Assembly: GCF_026213295.1 (NCBI RefSeq)
Contig: NC_079414.1
Span: forward strand, 10,658,191 to 10,722,190
Origin: Gadus chalcogrammus
Lineage: Eukaryota > Chordata > Actinopteri > Gadiformes > Gadidae
Direction: 5' to 3'
DNA: 64,000 bases
Made by a program: the position numbers and the translations under genes. Shown here piece after piece: positions 1-12,545 of this stretch. The notes under the pieces were generated by a model that ran no database searches, was not told where the DNA came from, and saw only the letters and a list, made by a program, of their open reading frames with translations. The number at the start of each line of letters is the position of its first letter. The stretch's first letter is position 1.

Positions 1-1165
1 TTTCATTCTTTTTTATAAATTGTATCATAAGTGCACTAACAATTGTAGTTTAATTTGTAAAGTTACATTTAATTTGTTACATTTTCCACTTTTGATGAAA
101 ACCTTTTTTATTGAGATGCTCTAGACTGGATATTTTTTATATTCTTTATTTATTGAGAGATAACAGTATGTTCGTGCCAGTTGTGCCACGGGTGACTAAG
201 TCTTTCTATTTATTATGCTTAAGATTTGCACAGTTTCTTAATTTTGCAGATTTTACATTTTAAACATTGAGTGTCCTTGTGATGATTTTAGATGTTTTTG
301 AATCAGTTAGAGGCCGGGCAGCTACAGTACAAATGATTTCTCAAAGTGCTTTAGACTGCTAATTGTAATACTTTCAGCTCAATCTGACTCTGTAGAGGTC
401 TTTTAGGACCTAAATAATGAAGTTGTTGCCTTGGCCCATTCTTTTTGGGTCCAAAACATATCAATTGCATTTTTCTTTAACCCTGGCTAAGCCTAATGGG
501 TGCTCTAGATACAGAAATACTTTCAAGCCCTTTTTGAAAAGTTAATTTAGTCTTCAGAGTAAAGAGCACCATCTTTCAAGCCTTTTTCTTTCTTCTTTGT
601 GACAAGACAGAACGCACTGTTCAGCACGGTCCAACCACCGCTCTGATTGTTTCAGCGTATGAACGCTAGCCAAGAGCCCAAAGACCGCTGGTTCTCTGGC
701 TAGCACTACCGCGGTTCCATGGCAACCGTCTGTAACGCAGCAGGGCCGTGGGGCTCCGCGATCAGAACCCCATTATGAAACCACCGAGCACGGCCTCGCG
801 GCTGAAGGTTGGATCCTTGGATCCATGGTCGATGACGACCGTGTTGTCTAGGATAGCTGGCGCCACTGGCCCTCAGGCACGTCTGCCATCTCCATGTGTG
901 AATTTACAGTGACGCAAGGGCTGGACACAACAAATGGTTAGCTAAACTAGTCGTGAACACAGCCATGTTTAGATGATACCACACTGTGTCCCGGGTGATC
1001 GCTCTAGATCTAGTTCTCCACACACTGAAGCCTTCTTAGGATCCGCCGTTAAGGAATCAGGACGCGAGAGATGGAGGGAGGAGAATGTTTTACATAACAA
1101 GCTAATATTTCTCCAGCAGAAATGTATTTATTCACACATGCCAACTGAATTACACAAACACTAAG

Positions 1166-1374
1166 CCACACACGCACACACACACACACATCACAGACAC
1201 TTATCTAAACACACAAACACACACACGTATACATACACACACACACACACACACACATAAACACACACACACACACACACACAAACACAGATACACACAT
1301 CACAGACACTCATCTACACAGACACAAACACACACAGACAGACACACATGTAAACGTACACACACAAACACACT
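1166..1374 (+). repeat. degenerate (CA)n
   Basis: Interrupted CACACA runs with a repeated ATCACAGACACT(T/C)ATCTA island at about 1190 and 1300. Confidence 0.9.
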
Positions 1375-2163
1375 GGCCTGTGGACTGGTGGACCACTAAT
1401 AGGCTTAACTGTGGACAGCTAGTTTCGCCTCAAACTAAACAATTTCTGCACATTTTTATTATTTCTTTATTTTCCCAGCTCCTCAGAAAGCCATATTGAA
1501 TTACTGCTGGAGAAATGTTGCCCTTCTGCCAGAAACAGACACATATACACAAACACTTGCACATGGACACAGGACGGCTCACACATAGACGCAAACACAC
1601 AAATATTTTAAATGTGTTGTGATAGATCCGATAAGGCAGGCTATGAACCTGTTGAAGACACACTGTGACACAGACGTCTCCATGGAAACGACCCTGTCGA
1701 CCCCACTGACAGCCAATCAGCCGTTGACCTATGGAGCTCACCAACGTTGCAGCAGCTCTCTCTCTCTGTTTGCAGTGAAGGACGTATTGTTTTGTGGTTC
1801 AGTAGCTTCTGTGAAGCGCTCATGCATACATATCCTTATATGGGCGTGCTGTGTGGGAACTGCAGTATTAGAGTTGGTATTGTTTCTTAGATTGGCTGTA
1901 GTTTGGGCCGATTTAGCGGCACCCGCCCCCGTGGCTCCTAGGTGCTACTTTGTTTCGAGAAGGGGCGTCCGGGGTCATTTACAGCTGTCAGAGAGAGCGG
2001 TAGAAAGAGCTGCACAGCGCTGGTGTGGAGTTATTGATCACTTAGCAAGAGTCTCCTCGTCTACAGCCCTAACATTACACACTTAACTTGAGTCAAGGGT
2101 TTCCTGCTTTGTTTTACAAGCCCGGCCGAGCCATCTTTCTTAGGGGCTTTCAGGAGAGACGTG

Positions 2164-2345
2164 CGCTCACACACACACGCACACACGCACACACACACAC
2201 ACAAGCATGCACGCACACACAAACACACACACGCACACACAAACGGCACGTAAGTACACATGGAAAGACACACTTGTACATACACACACACACACACACA
2301 CACCAAATCCGGTAGGTACACATACACACACTTGTGCACGTTAAC
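2164..2345 (+). repeat. degenerate (CA)n
   Basis: CA/CG-interrupted dinucleotide runs. Confidence 0.9.
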
Positions 2346-2547
2346 ACCCACGGAAACACACACTCGTGAGAACACACCCTGTTACACATGCTCGTATCCG
2401 TGCAGGCGTGTGCACCCACTCCCCCGTCTACACAAGGAGACAGGGACGGGTGAGGGGGTGTTATGGCCTGGGGTCTCTGCTTGTCCTGGGGGCAGGATCT
2501 CTGTTGGCATGTTTAGGGCTTCCAGTCTCCTTCTGGCTCTAGTCTCT

Positions 2548-2548
<1 letters not shown>

Positions 2549-2596
<48 letters not shown>

Positions 2597-2623
2597 TGTG
2601 TGTGTGTGTGTGTGTGTGGTGTG

Positions 2624-2652
<29 letters not shown>
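2549..2652 (+). repeat. (GT)n with GGTGTG interruptions
   Basis: About 104 bp of GT repeats broken by three GG dinucleotides. It lies only 200 bp from a CA tract of opposite strand polarity. Confidence 0.95.
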
Positions 2653-2654
<2 letters not shown>

Positions 2655-4751
2655 TCTTCCTCTGCTCTGCCTGCTCCATCGTCACGCTTGTCTCTCTCAG
2701 ACACCTCTCTGTTTTTCTCCCTCTGTGTTATCCCATGTGCTTGCTTAATCGTTTCCTTTCCGTTTTTGGGGCGTTCTATTAATGAGATTAATTCTGTTGC
2801 CTCCTCTCCATCTGCCCTCCCTCTCCAGTACGCTGAATGTGAATATTGTCAGTTAAATACAATAAAATGTTGCTTAAGCTAGTCAATAGAAAATATAGCT
2901 GTTTCTACTTTTTCACTTGCTACCATCTTGTTAACTTTGGGAATGAGTCTGCAGAGTGACATGACATTTATCAAATACCTTCTATCTAAAAACAAGACCA
3001 CAGACCTCTGCGTTTCCACCTGCGTGTCTAAACAAAGTACTGCTTTGGAAGCTTGCCCGGCGATGTAACATTAGTTTATCCCACCTTCCTGCCCACACAG
3101 GAAGTGGCTGAGGATTAGCAGACGCGCACACACGCACACACAACACAACATAGCACACAGTGCAAGCAGTTATTTAGTGCGGGGGCGGTGACAAAGTGCA
3201 AACACACGCATCAAGGAGGGACGGTGAGCGATGTAATTATGCGATGAATGCGCCATGTTTAGCGAAAACAAAAAGCCCTGTTAGTGGAGCCATAAATCTG
3301 GTCGGACGCAGACGTGAGAAAATGACAGGGGAGACACGACTTGATTTGTTGCCTCTTTGATGTGAAGGTAAGATGCTCCGTGTTGTGTTTTGGTTCTCAC
3401 TGGCTCGTTATGTCAGGAGTGAAACACTGAATCACAGGGACTGAGTCAGTGGTTTGGAAGTCTCACAAATCCGACTTTAGAGAAATAATCTTTAGACGAA
3501 TAACCTCGAGTCCGATGGAAGAGAAGTTCAAATCTGGGTGGATGGGGCGTGACACTTTCTTTTGCTTCAGATCAGAACCATGTAGAGCGGCCACTGTAGA
3601 AATATCCTCATTAAAGTCCTCTTCTGGAGACTTCCTTAACTCTCGCAAATGAATTCTCTTTCTCTTTCTTTGGTAGAATATCTCGGTTACGAACTAAGCA
3701 CTGCTTTAACATGCCGGGACTGCTGGATTGCAGATTAGTGATTTGGTGAGTGAGTTAGTTGGGCAGGTGATGAATGAGTGAATGGGTCGGTCGGTGAGTT
3801 TGTGAAAAAGTAACATAAAATGGTTGCACTTTTACACAAATATATTAAGATCAGGGCAGTACAATTTCCATGTTCACAAATAAAAGAATGACAGAAAACA
3901 TATTTCAGGACAACAAAGAAAACTTAAACGTGTGCATTATCTGCTTAACTTACATAAAGACAACAAAATTAAACATAATCACACTAAAGGCATACAAAAC
4001 CAACATACCTCGCTCCGCTTGCCAAGGGTGCAAGACAAGGGTAAATTGAGCGGGAAAAGTTGAATTCACCGGACATTCATGGGTCAGCCGTTAGCTTGCT
4101 TCATACACTATTTACGGACATAAAATGGCATAGAAATGCGACACATGAACTATAAAAATTACACAGAAAATGTTTCAATATGAACCCAACATTTATGTAA
4201 CCAAAATACAGGCATTAAGACATTCAACTTACGTTTTCGACGCGACTACGCGCGAGACACGCATCGCCGTGAATGCTGCGCCTCTAAAAGGGTACCGGGT
4301 GAAACGTAAATAAAAGGTTCCGGGGCGCAATACAAGTGGATACACAATAGGTCCGTTACACCTAATACTTGATCAAAAGATAATGGGCATCAATAAATCA
4401 TGTCCACCGGCTTACCCTGATTAGTTGGCAGAAAGAAGCACATTCAACAAGGCTATGCTGGAAACAATGATCCTTCTTCCAAATAAATCACTTGCGAATA
4501 CGTTGACAGACTACATAAAAAGGAGAACATATCATAGCAGAACATGCAGAGTTCATCAGCACTTTATTTCATGGTTCCCAGATTCCCATGGTTAAAAAGT
4601 CACTGCATAGTCATAGCTTTAGAATCATACATTGAAGTTAAACCTTCATGAAATAAGCTGAGAAGATAAACAATATGTGTGTGGGCTTTACAGAGAAGAC
4701 TTCCGGTCAGGTCACAAGAGCCGAATCACTGCATATCGCTCTACCACAAAG

Positions 4752-5186
4752 CGACGCCCCCTCCTCTATCTTGCCTACAGACATAGCCACGCCCACTCAT
4801 GACTCTCACCTACAGACATAGCCACGCCCCCTCCTGATTCACCTGCAGACATAGCTACACCCCCTCCTGTCTCCCACCTACAGACATAGACACGCCCCCT
4901 CCTGTCTCAACTATAGACATAGCCACGCCCCCTCCTTACTCTTGCCTACAGACATAGCCACGCCCCCTCCTGACTCTCACCTACAGACATAGCCACGCCC
5001 CCGCCTGTCTCTCACCAACAGACATAGCCACGCCCCCTCTTTCCTCTCACTTAGACACCATACCTCAGCCTATCACTAACCTAGTCATAGTCACACCCCC
5101 TCCTCTCTCTCCCCTACAGAAATAGCCATGCCCCCTCTTATCTCTCATCTATAGACATCGCCACGCCCCATCCTATCTCTTACCTA
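4752..5186 (+). repeat. minisatellite, ~35-bp unit, about 12 copies
   Basis: The unit is ACCTACAGACATAGCCACGC followed by CCCCTCCTGACTCTC, with spacing of 33-35 bp between copies. Copies are moderately diverged, most of all at 5050-5100. Confidence 0.9.
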
Positions 5187-6285
5187 GTCCCAACGATTGT
5201 TTGCTCCGTCAAGAACAAGCTTCACGTTGTCAGAGTCCAGCAGTTGCCAGCCATGTCTGTGTTTTCACTTGTTCTTTATTTTCGTAATTTGTTCCCTGGT
5301 CTTTCTACCTGACTTAGTGTGATCAATATCATATCCAGGGCCGGCTAAACGCATAGGCCATGAAGACTGGGGCCACTGGGACACCCCACCTTCTGGTGGG
5401 CGCTGGTTGCCCTCAAAGGAAATAAATATATACCAAATTAATACTAATACACATAATTCTCGCAGAGAGCCTTTTCTCATTTTCTGCCTTGAGTTAACAG
5501 ATGAATAAAGAAAGAATGAAATAAATACACCATGCAGCCCTGTTCCTCACAATTGATAATCTGTGCACTGAAGGCGAGGCGAGGGGTTATTGTTTGATGC
5601 GCATCACAAGTTAGGGATGAAAGAATCAATGAAGAAGATAGCTGACTGACTGATAACACCCAAAGTTGTCTACAATGAAAAGGTCCAGGCCTTCAGGTGC
5701 ACAGTTTAGAAAACTGAGAAAAGGGAGGGAGAAAAGGAAAGCCCAATATTAGAGGAATGTCATTTTGGGTTAACATTAAAATGCAGTTTAGGTGTAGACG
5801 TTTCATTTGTAGTAGCTAGATGGCATCTCTGCAGCAGAAGCTACATGCTCTTTCATGTAATAGGCTAACTTTATCTAACAGTTAGCCTTTAACTGTCCAG
5901 ACACGCTCAGGAAATATCTGCAGAAGCCCCCGACTGCTGGAGAAGGGGCATCTGATCTCCCATCTCTACTGCTCTGTGAAGCATGTAAATGATTCAGCCA
6001 ATTAATTGATGTTAGCGTCTGAGAGAGGGTTAGGCTTCCCGGACGCCTATAGCATAACGCCGGGGTGTGTGTGGATGGGGAAGCTCGGTCCGAGCAGCGA
6101 CTTAAAAGTATGACGCCACGATGTGTGGCACATACAAAAATTGCACAAATTTGCCGTCGGTCATAACCACAGGAATGACAAGCCCCTAGAAACGTCACCC
6201 CAATACACATTTTTTTAAATCTCATAGTGATCGAATTCTAGCTGAAAAAAAGGCTTCACTTGCTCGTTAACATTTGTTTAATTAA

Positions 6286-6316
<31 letters not shown>

Positions 6317-6332
6317 CACACACACACACACA

Positions 6333-6404
<72 letters not shown>

Positions 6405-6408
6405 CACA
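6286..6408 (+). repeat. (CA)n microsatellite
   Basis: About 120 bp of CA with few CG or CC interruptions. Confidence 0.95.
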
Positions 6409-6520
6409 AAAATGCTGCTTATATATTAATTTTCACATAAACCTCAAGTCACTGTTGAGCCAACAGCAGCCACATATTGTCAAACTATCAGTATGTGTAG
6501 GAGAGTATCACAGCTCACTC

Positions 6521-6640
6521 TATTTACAGTTACATTTAGGGCATTTAGCTGTCACTTTAAACAAAGCAACTTGCAATAATTACATTTGTCAGAAGAGAGG
6601 AAAACAACAATATAACTCTGTCGGTACTAGTGTTGCACGG
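6521..6640 (+). repeat. dispersed fish repeat fragment
   Basis: It holds TTACATTTAGGGCATTTAGC, then AAAGCAACTTGCAATAA and ACATTTGTCAGAAGAGAGGA, a recognisable fish repeat arrangement. Related pieces occur at 44150-44200 and 50472-50560. The class (SINE or LINE tail) is uncertain. Confidence 0.45.
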
Positions 6641-7014
6641 TATACCGATACTAGAAAGGTATCACGATTCCCTCACACAAAAAAACGATACGATACACAT
6701 ATTTTGTTCGATACTTTTATCAAAAAAACTTTTTAGTAAAAGAAAGGAGAAAATATGAAAGAAAAATAGACTTCGAACGAAAGGACTGAAAACACACAAG
6801 CAGCATCAACTCTCAGTCATACTCCGTGCACCCGAGTCTAGTCAGTGGGCGTGCCCCACAGTTCACGTTCAGCCACAGCAGCAGCATGCAGTTCACTGAG
6901 CGAGTGAGTGTGAGAGGCAACGAGATGGCGACAGGTTCGGAAGCGCTTGCCGATAGTCCTCAGCTTGTGGAGAAAGAAGACGGTAGAAGTGAAATATGGA
7001 GTTATTGTATATAA

Positions 7015-7082
7015 CGGATCAGAAGTGTTAATGTAAACACGGCTATTGACACTTCTGATCCGATTAGATTTCTAATCGGAAT
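7015..7082. repeat. two adjacent palindromes
   Basis: GGATCAGAAGTGT is matched by ACACTTCTGATCC about 20 bp later. Immediately after, TCCGATTAGA-TT-TCTAATCGGA forms a perfect 10-bp-arm hairpin. TCGGAATA-type words recur at 7626-7770, so this may be part of one larger decayed DNA transposon spanning about 7.0-7.8 kb. Confidence 0.6.
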
Positions 7083-7198
7083 AGATCTATTCCTGTCATG
7101 CAATTCGAATGTACTGTATATATGGAATTTACAAAAGTGGTAAGCGTATGTCCGTATGTCCCTCACACACAACCGTTATGTTGGTCTAGACTTATATG

Positions 7199-7363
7199 AT
7201 ATAAGTAAGGGATAATGTTGTACAGAACGCCAGTCATTGCCAGGAAAATAAGCCCGACAGGGCGAACCGGACCCCGACGTGAAGCGGAGGTGTGTTTCTT
7301 CGCCCTGAAGGGTCTTATTTTTGATAATGGCCGGCGACGTTCTATACATTATCCCGCTTATTA
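7199..7363. mobile_element. foldback/MITE-like hairpin element
   Basis: GGGATAATGT at 7209 pairs with the inverted copy ending at 7355. Further in, AATAAG, CAGGGCGAA and the centre GACCCCGACGTGAAGCGGAG pair imperfectly with the other arm. The arms extend to roughly 7199-7363. No ORF is present. Confidence 0.65.
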
Positions 7364-8383
7364 AATGGCTCCTTGCAAAACGAGTGTTGATCAGCAGAGA
7401 AATAGTCTGCGAAAGACGTTGACGTCGCTTAGCAACCGGACACGCTGGGGTTGATAAGTTACCGGACTACTTGCGGAGTAGTAAGAAAGACGTGAATCAG
7501 GCAAAAAAATGGACTTTCCTTAACAGCGGTCTAGTTCGGTGTGCATACAAGTATTGACGGACCAATTACAAACTACTGCAGCTGCTGTTGCCATCTCTCG
7601 AAGTTAAATAGTAGCCGCACCTACCCCAAACCAATCGGAATAAGTAGTTACATGTCGATTATAGCGGACTACACCACCTCTTCTATTCCGCATGGAATGT
7701 ATTCCGATCAGAGAATTGTATTCCGATTGAGGCGTATTATATATATTAATATGCCTAAATCGGAATACAATTATCTGATCTGTAGAATTCATTTATTAAC
7801 GTAATTTGCTCAAAAAGCAGGAAAACACCTAGCTGCTACAAGTTAAACCATAAAATAGAATAGAATAGAATGGAATAGAATATAAACTTTAATTCTCTCT
7901 AATTTCCTCTTGGTCGACTGTCCAGATATTGCACCCATTCCCCTTATAAGTGCCATGACGCACAACATGAAATAAGTGAGTACACTGGAAAAAGCCTTCT
8001 GTTGAACCAATTAAAAAAAACAAGGGTAATGGTTCACATCTATATTACATAACTTGAGCCAATGACATATAGCTTGCCTCAAACAATATTTCCTATGTTC
8101 ATAAAAACAAAATAATACAACTTGGCACCAAGTATAATTCTATTCTTTGAATGAAGTTAATACATTTAAATCGTATGTTAAATCCTAAACAAAAAAATAT
8201 TGATTCACTCCAACAATTGTTTCTCATTTAAGAAATATCTATCAGAAATAATTTGTTTTATCCAATCAAAACGATCACAATTTAATCAAACAATTGTTTC
8301 TCATTTAAACATGAACATTTTTAAACAACTATTTTTGTATACATCATCATTTTTTCCCGCTCGGCTCTCGCCGCTTCATGGCC

Positions 8384-8546
8384 TTGGGGCGCTTCTGTCT
8401 GGATTCGACATCACATCGCGTCATCAGTCAGGGTTAGGTGCTTTGTCAAAGACACCTCGATACTCTGCTTGGTGAAGCCGGGGATCGAACCAACAACCTT
8501 CAGGTTACCAGCCAACCCGCTCTACCACCTGCTACTGCCGCCACAC
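8384..8546 (-). mobile_element. tRNA-derived SINE fragment
   Basis: On the minus strand the head has an A-box-like TGGTAGAGCGGG and a B-box GGTTCGATCCC with tRNA-like spacing. It is followed by a body with GAGGTGTCTTTGACAAAGCA, a common fish SINE motif. The promoter is probably decayed. Confidence 0.55.
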
Positions 8547-9510
8547 AATATACTTATTAACAATCTAAATGGCAGAGTTAGACCTACTCCAGACCTCCCT
8601 TCAGACACAGACAGACTGTCCTAGCTCACAGAACCAGTGAGTCATCGTCACTCTGGTCAAGGCTAGTGCTTTCACCTCAAAAAGTCGCCCAAAGTCACCA
8701 ATAGCAGCTGAAAAAGAAGCTAGATTTGTCGCTTGTCGCTGTTTTGAAAGAAAGTCGCCAAAGGGGTCTGAAAAGTAGCTAAATATAGCGACAAAATCGC
8801 TAAGTTGGCAACACTGCGGTTTGGTCCAGTAGTCGTAAGCGTCTTTGTATTTAATGCGCAGGCGCAGGCTTGTACGTAACCTTGAAATTGTACATTTGTC
8901 TGAACAATATTTCTAAATGAGCTCCTAATCAATATAACAGTGTTTTAGGAAGAAAACAAAAAAAAAATATTTGGATTGAATGACAAAATTATTAATCAGT
9001 TCAATACACAACCTTAAAATTTTAAATTTGTCAAAATGGATATTTCTTAATTGAGCTCCTAATTAAAAATATCTATATTTCACAGTATTTTGAAATAAAA
9101 AAGTTATTTTAAAAATAAAACAAAAAATGTTTATTTGAATTGAATTACAAAATAATAATCAGATGAAGTACGGCTTAAAACCCTTTTTCCAGTGTACTTA
9201 TTTTTTATTTTATTTAACCCTCCTGTTATGTTCGTTTGTCAGGAACAGCAATGGTGTTCCCGGGTCAATTTGACCCGGTGCATATTTATCATCCAAAAGA
9301 TGTCCTAAACCCAAAAAAATCCTAACAAGCAGTGTGAACATGTCATTACTAACTCCATTAGTAACTATTCTATCAATATTTAGTGCAATAGTGTTCCTTA
9401 CCTCTAACAGGTAATGGTTCATTTAGGATAATTCAATCGTTTTTTTCATTAAAAAAAAAAGATATTTGTTCAAACTTTTTTTTTATGTTTCACCACTTTA
9501 TTACAATTTA

Positions 9511-9566
9511 GGCCTGAAAGGCGCCTCTAAATTAAATGTATTATTATTATTATTATTATTATTATA
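9511..9566 (+). mobile_element. 3' tail of a LINE inserted inside the piggyBac element
   Basis: The sequence reads AAAGGCGCCTCTAAATTAAA, then TGT and an (ATT)n run. The same 3' end occurs at about 61608-61645, downstream of LINE sequence. It abuts the transposase fragment exactly where coding similarity stops, so it is an insertion of a severely 5'-truncated LINE copy. Confidence 0.7.
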
Positions 9567-9574
9567 CCTTTCAT

Positions 9575-10269
9575 CCACTGTGATATTAGGGCCTGGGTTA
9601 GTGAAAGTTGCTCTACCCACTTGTCCCACAATGTCCTAACAGCTGCAAGCTTGTCTCTCTTCCGTCTACCAGCCTTTGTCTCTCGTTTATCAAATCTGAT
9701 TACTCTGGAGAATATGTGAAAAGTCTCCAGAGACATTGTGGCTCGAAATATAGCCCTGCCTGTCTCTGCATCCCACAGACTGGCTGTCGATTCATCCTTG
9801 GATTATAGACCCAGCCAGGATGAGGAGCCCCAAATACGCATCTAAAAGTTTTTTGTCCAGCTCCTTCCACTTCTCCCCAAAACACGTCTCCTCATAGATT
9901 AGTCATTTCCAGAATGATTTTCTGTATTGAATTTGGCATGACCAGCTCAAAAGTTGCTTGATGTCAGTCACACGCGTCACTGCCATCCTAGTGGGCCCTG
10001 GCACTGTCTTTATTATATTTGCAGACAGTTTCCCTGACTCATATTTGGGGATGAAGACCACTGTATTTCACCATGTTTTGACATGAATGTTGGTAGGGGA
10101 ATAGGAATAGCAATTCCCTCATCTGGTTCAAAATCAGATTCATTAGAATCTGATTTTTTAGCTCAAGATCGTCTTCGTCTTCAGACACATCCTCCTCTAT
10201 TTCACTGTCATGATCAGTGATGAAGTCCCGAGCCTCCTGGACTGTCATCCATTTGTTTCTGCTGCTCAT
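9575..10269 (-). pseudogene. piggyBac transposase remnant
   Basis: The likely start is the ATG at 10269, beginning MSSRNKWMTVQEARDF and followed by an acidic stretch (EIEEDVSEDEDD), as in fish piggyBac transposases. After a degraded stretch, homology resumes around 9800-9610 with SLWDAETGRAIFRATMSLET, then RVIRFDKRETKAGRRKRDKL and LWDKWVEQL, typical of the family. A stop lies just upstream of this block. A frameshift follows it, after which NPGPNITVDER, holding the first catalytic Asp, is read in another frame. The coding remnant ends there, at the inserted LINE tail. The other catalytic residues and the C-terminus are absent, so it cannot be functional. Confidence 0.85.
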
Positions 10270-10662
10270 TTTGTAAAGGTCTGCCTGACAGAGTGTAATG
10301 TTGGTAGGACTCCCATGCGCAGAATATTTGAATGTTTTGACCCTCCCCTGTTGAGTGTCCACTTGTTGATATGTCTCACAGTTGTAAAGAAAGAATTAGT
10401 CTGACATTTCTGACACCCTTTTACCTCCAGTTTTACTGCTGGAGTCAAATTGACCCGAACAGTATCTATGTGACTATTAACATGACACGGGGTGTGGTTG
10501 CAAATATGTGAGATGAACTATTTTCATAGTATATGTTGATTACACTAATTAAGGCAAGCAGAGAGAAGTTTCATACTGAAAAATACTGTTTAACTATTTT
10601 TCCAGTAGATCTTCAAACTTTAAAACGGGTCAATTTGACCCGGAACATAACAGGAGGGTTAA

Positions 10663-11190
10663 CCTTTATTTTTCCAGATAAAACATTAAGAACCGTTTCT
10701 TATTTACAATATTGATCTGGTACTGATGGTATTGATCAGTACATTGAGTGCAATGACGTAAAACAAACAATAAGTGCATAAAAGGAGAGTAATGGAGGAG
10801 AAGGGGGGGCTATGCAGACTCCAGGAGAACTCCAGCTGAACAAGTGCGTCTTGAATCTCTTGCAGACGCTAGTGATCGACTCTGCACTGCACACTCTCCA
10901 TCTACCCTCGAAACCCTTGTGGTTTCTGAGGGTTATTGTCCATGTTTTTACTGTAGAATGAGTGGGAGGTGATGATGCAGTACTGGGCAGCTCTTCAGCG
11001 TGCGGTGGTGACCTCAATTGATCTCGAAAAAAGTTACAGAGCCCAACATTTTCTGAAAGGGCCATTGGGGCCAGGCCCTTAATATTCTTTAATACCACCC
11101 ACGTCCCTGGGGGAGGTCGGACCCGGTGGGCCCCAAAAATCCTAATCTCGCCTAGGGCAACAAAGGGCTAGAGCCGGATCATAGCGCCAC
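10663..11190 (-). mobile_element. LINE 3' fragment with ORF2 C-terminal remnant
   Basis: On the minus strand the reading frame near 11098-10740 contains LKNIKGLAPMALSENV and later SAESITSVCKRFKTHLFS, resembling the C-terminal region of fish L2/Rex-type LINE ORF2 proteins. It is followed by a 3' end like other LINE tails, TTGTAAATAAG and then AAAAATAAAGGTTAA. The A-rich tail continues on the other side of the piggyBac element (9190-9217), so piggyBac landed in its TTAA. The 11100-11190 part, with a CTAGGGCAACAAAGGGC-type motif, may be a separate repeat. Confidence 0.5.
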
Positions 11191-12180
11191 CTAAGATCTA
11201 TAAAGTGGACGTATTTTACACAATGTTTACACACACACGCACACAAACACAGACAAGTGTTGGATACAGCAGCATAACCAGTCACGCGTTGCTGACACAT
11301 TCCACTAACAGTGGAATGTGTTTTTGTGATTCTAAATGCGTGGTCCTGGGAGTGTGGGTCGCAGTGGAACTCACACACTTTTCCATTTGCTTTGAACTTC
11401 CGGTCGCTGAATAGTTGTTGATTGGGGCGCCGAACTTCAATGTCCCACTTTGCACGCACCCACAAGAGATTCCGCACCCAGCAGACTTCTTTTATTCACT
11501 TGTGCCTTTTTAGTACAGTCTGTGCTTCCCGCAGAAAAGCACCATACTGTGATAGTGTTTGAAAACGGGATAGCGGCACATTAAAAGTGTTAAAATGTTA
11601 TCCGAGGAGAACGTGGGAACACAGCGAAGCAACTGAAACTCTTGTCTGATGATCCCGTATCAGCAACAGTGTGATTTTGCTGTTTCAACCCAAGTTGTGT
11701 TTTAAATAATCTTCAATGGTCATTTTACAGCTTGTTTATTCTCTACAGGGCGGGTGGAGAGGAGCAGCTGGTTCTGTCCGACGCTGCTCTCCATCACAGC
11801 TGGAGGCCATTTGGACACCTGCTGGACAATGGGAGGGGGGAGGTCCCCGCTATATAAAATGTATGTCGGGAAACAAAATGGTCTTGGCATTGATCAGTGG
11901 ACAGCGAGGTGCTTTTAGAGGAGCGTAGCGGGCGAGCGGGCCGGGAGCAGACGGGTCAATGTCTTCGGAGTGAGGTAGATTAAGTCCCGGCTGCTCTGGG
12001 GGATCTCTCCTCGGAGGGGGTTTAATTGGTTCCTCCTGGAGATAACTTCATGCATTTGTTTTAATGGACGCGACCAAAATTGGATTTTGATGTTTTGCAA
12101 TGTAAACAAATGAGTCTGTTGCTACAAAAACAATGCCAACGCAATACACTTGAGTGGTGGGTCTCCTGGAAAAGATTGCA

Positions 12181-12545
<365 letters not shown>

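Larger units (their letters stand above)
1..9189. other. intergenic block downstream of ctnna2, no recognised gene
   Basis: Outside the listed repeats I recognise no exon, RNA gene or conserved protein in 1-1165, 2653-4750, 5187-6285 or 7364-8383. Short open frames here have no family resemblance. A CGCG-containing stretch at about 4225-4330 with AATAAA nearby may be a decayed transposon end, but it is not identifiable. Confidence 0.6.
9214..10662 (-). mobile_element. piggyBac-family DNA transposon, internally deleted
   Basis: The element is flanked by TTAA at 9214-9217 and 10659-10662, the piggyBac target site. Its ends are perfect 16-bp inverted repeats, CCCTCCTGTTATGTTC. A subterminal near-palindrome GGGTCAATTTGACCC lies almost next to the 10658 end but about 29 bp inside the 9218 end, which recalls the asymmetric internal repeats of piggyBac. 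At about 1.44 kb it is shorter than an autonomous copy, and it carries only fragments of a transposase on the minus strand. Confidence 0.92.

Noticed and set aside
5335..5415. A fragment with AGGGCCGGCTAAACGCATAG and GGTGGGCGC, similar in style to 11100-11190
   Set aside because: It recalls a common vertebrate repeat with GGGCCGGC and CCTAGGGCG words, but similarity is too short here to define an element.
8450..8546. A functional tRNA gene on the minus strand
   Set aside because: A-box and B-box are present but I see no proper cloverleaf or acceptor stem, and SINE body sequence follows. Called a SINE fragment instead.
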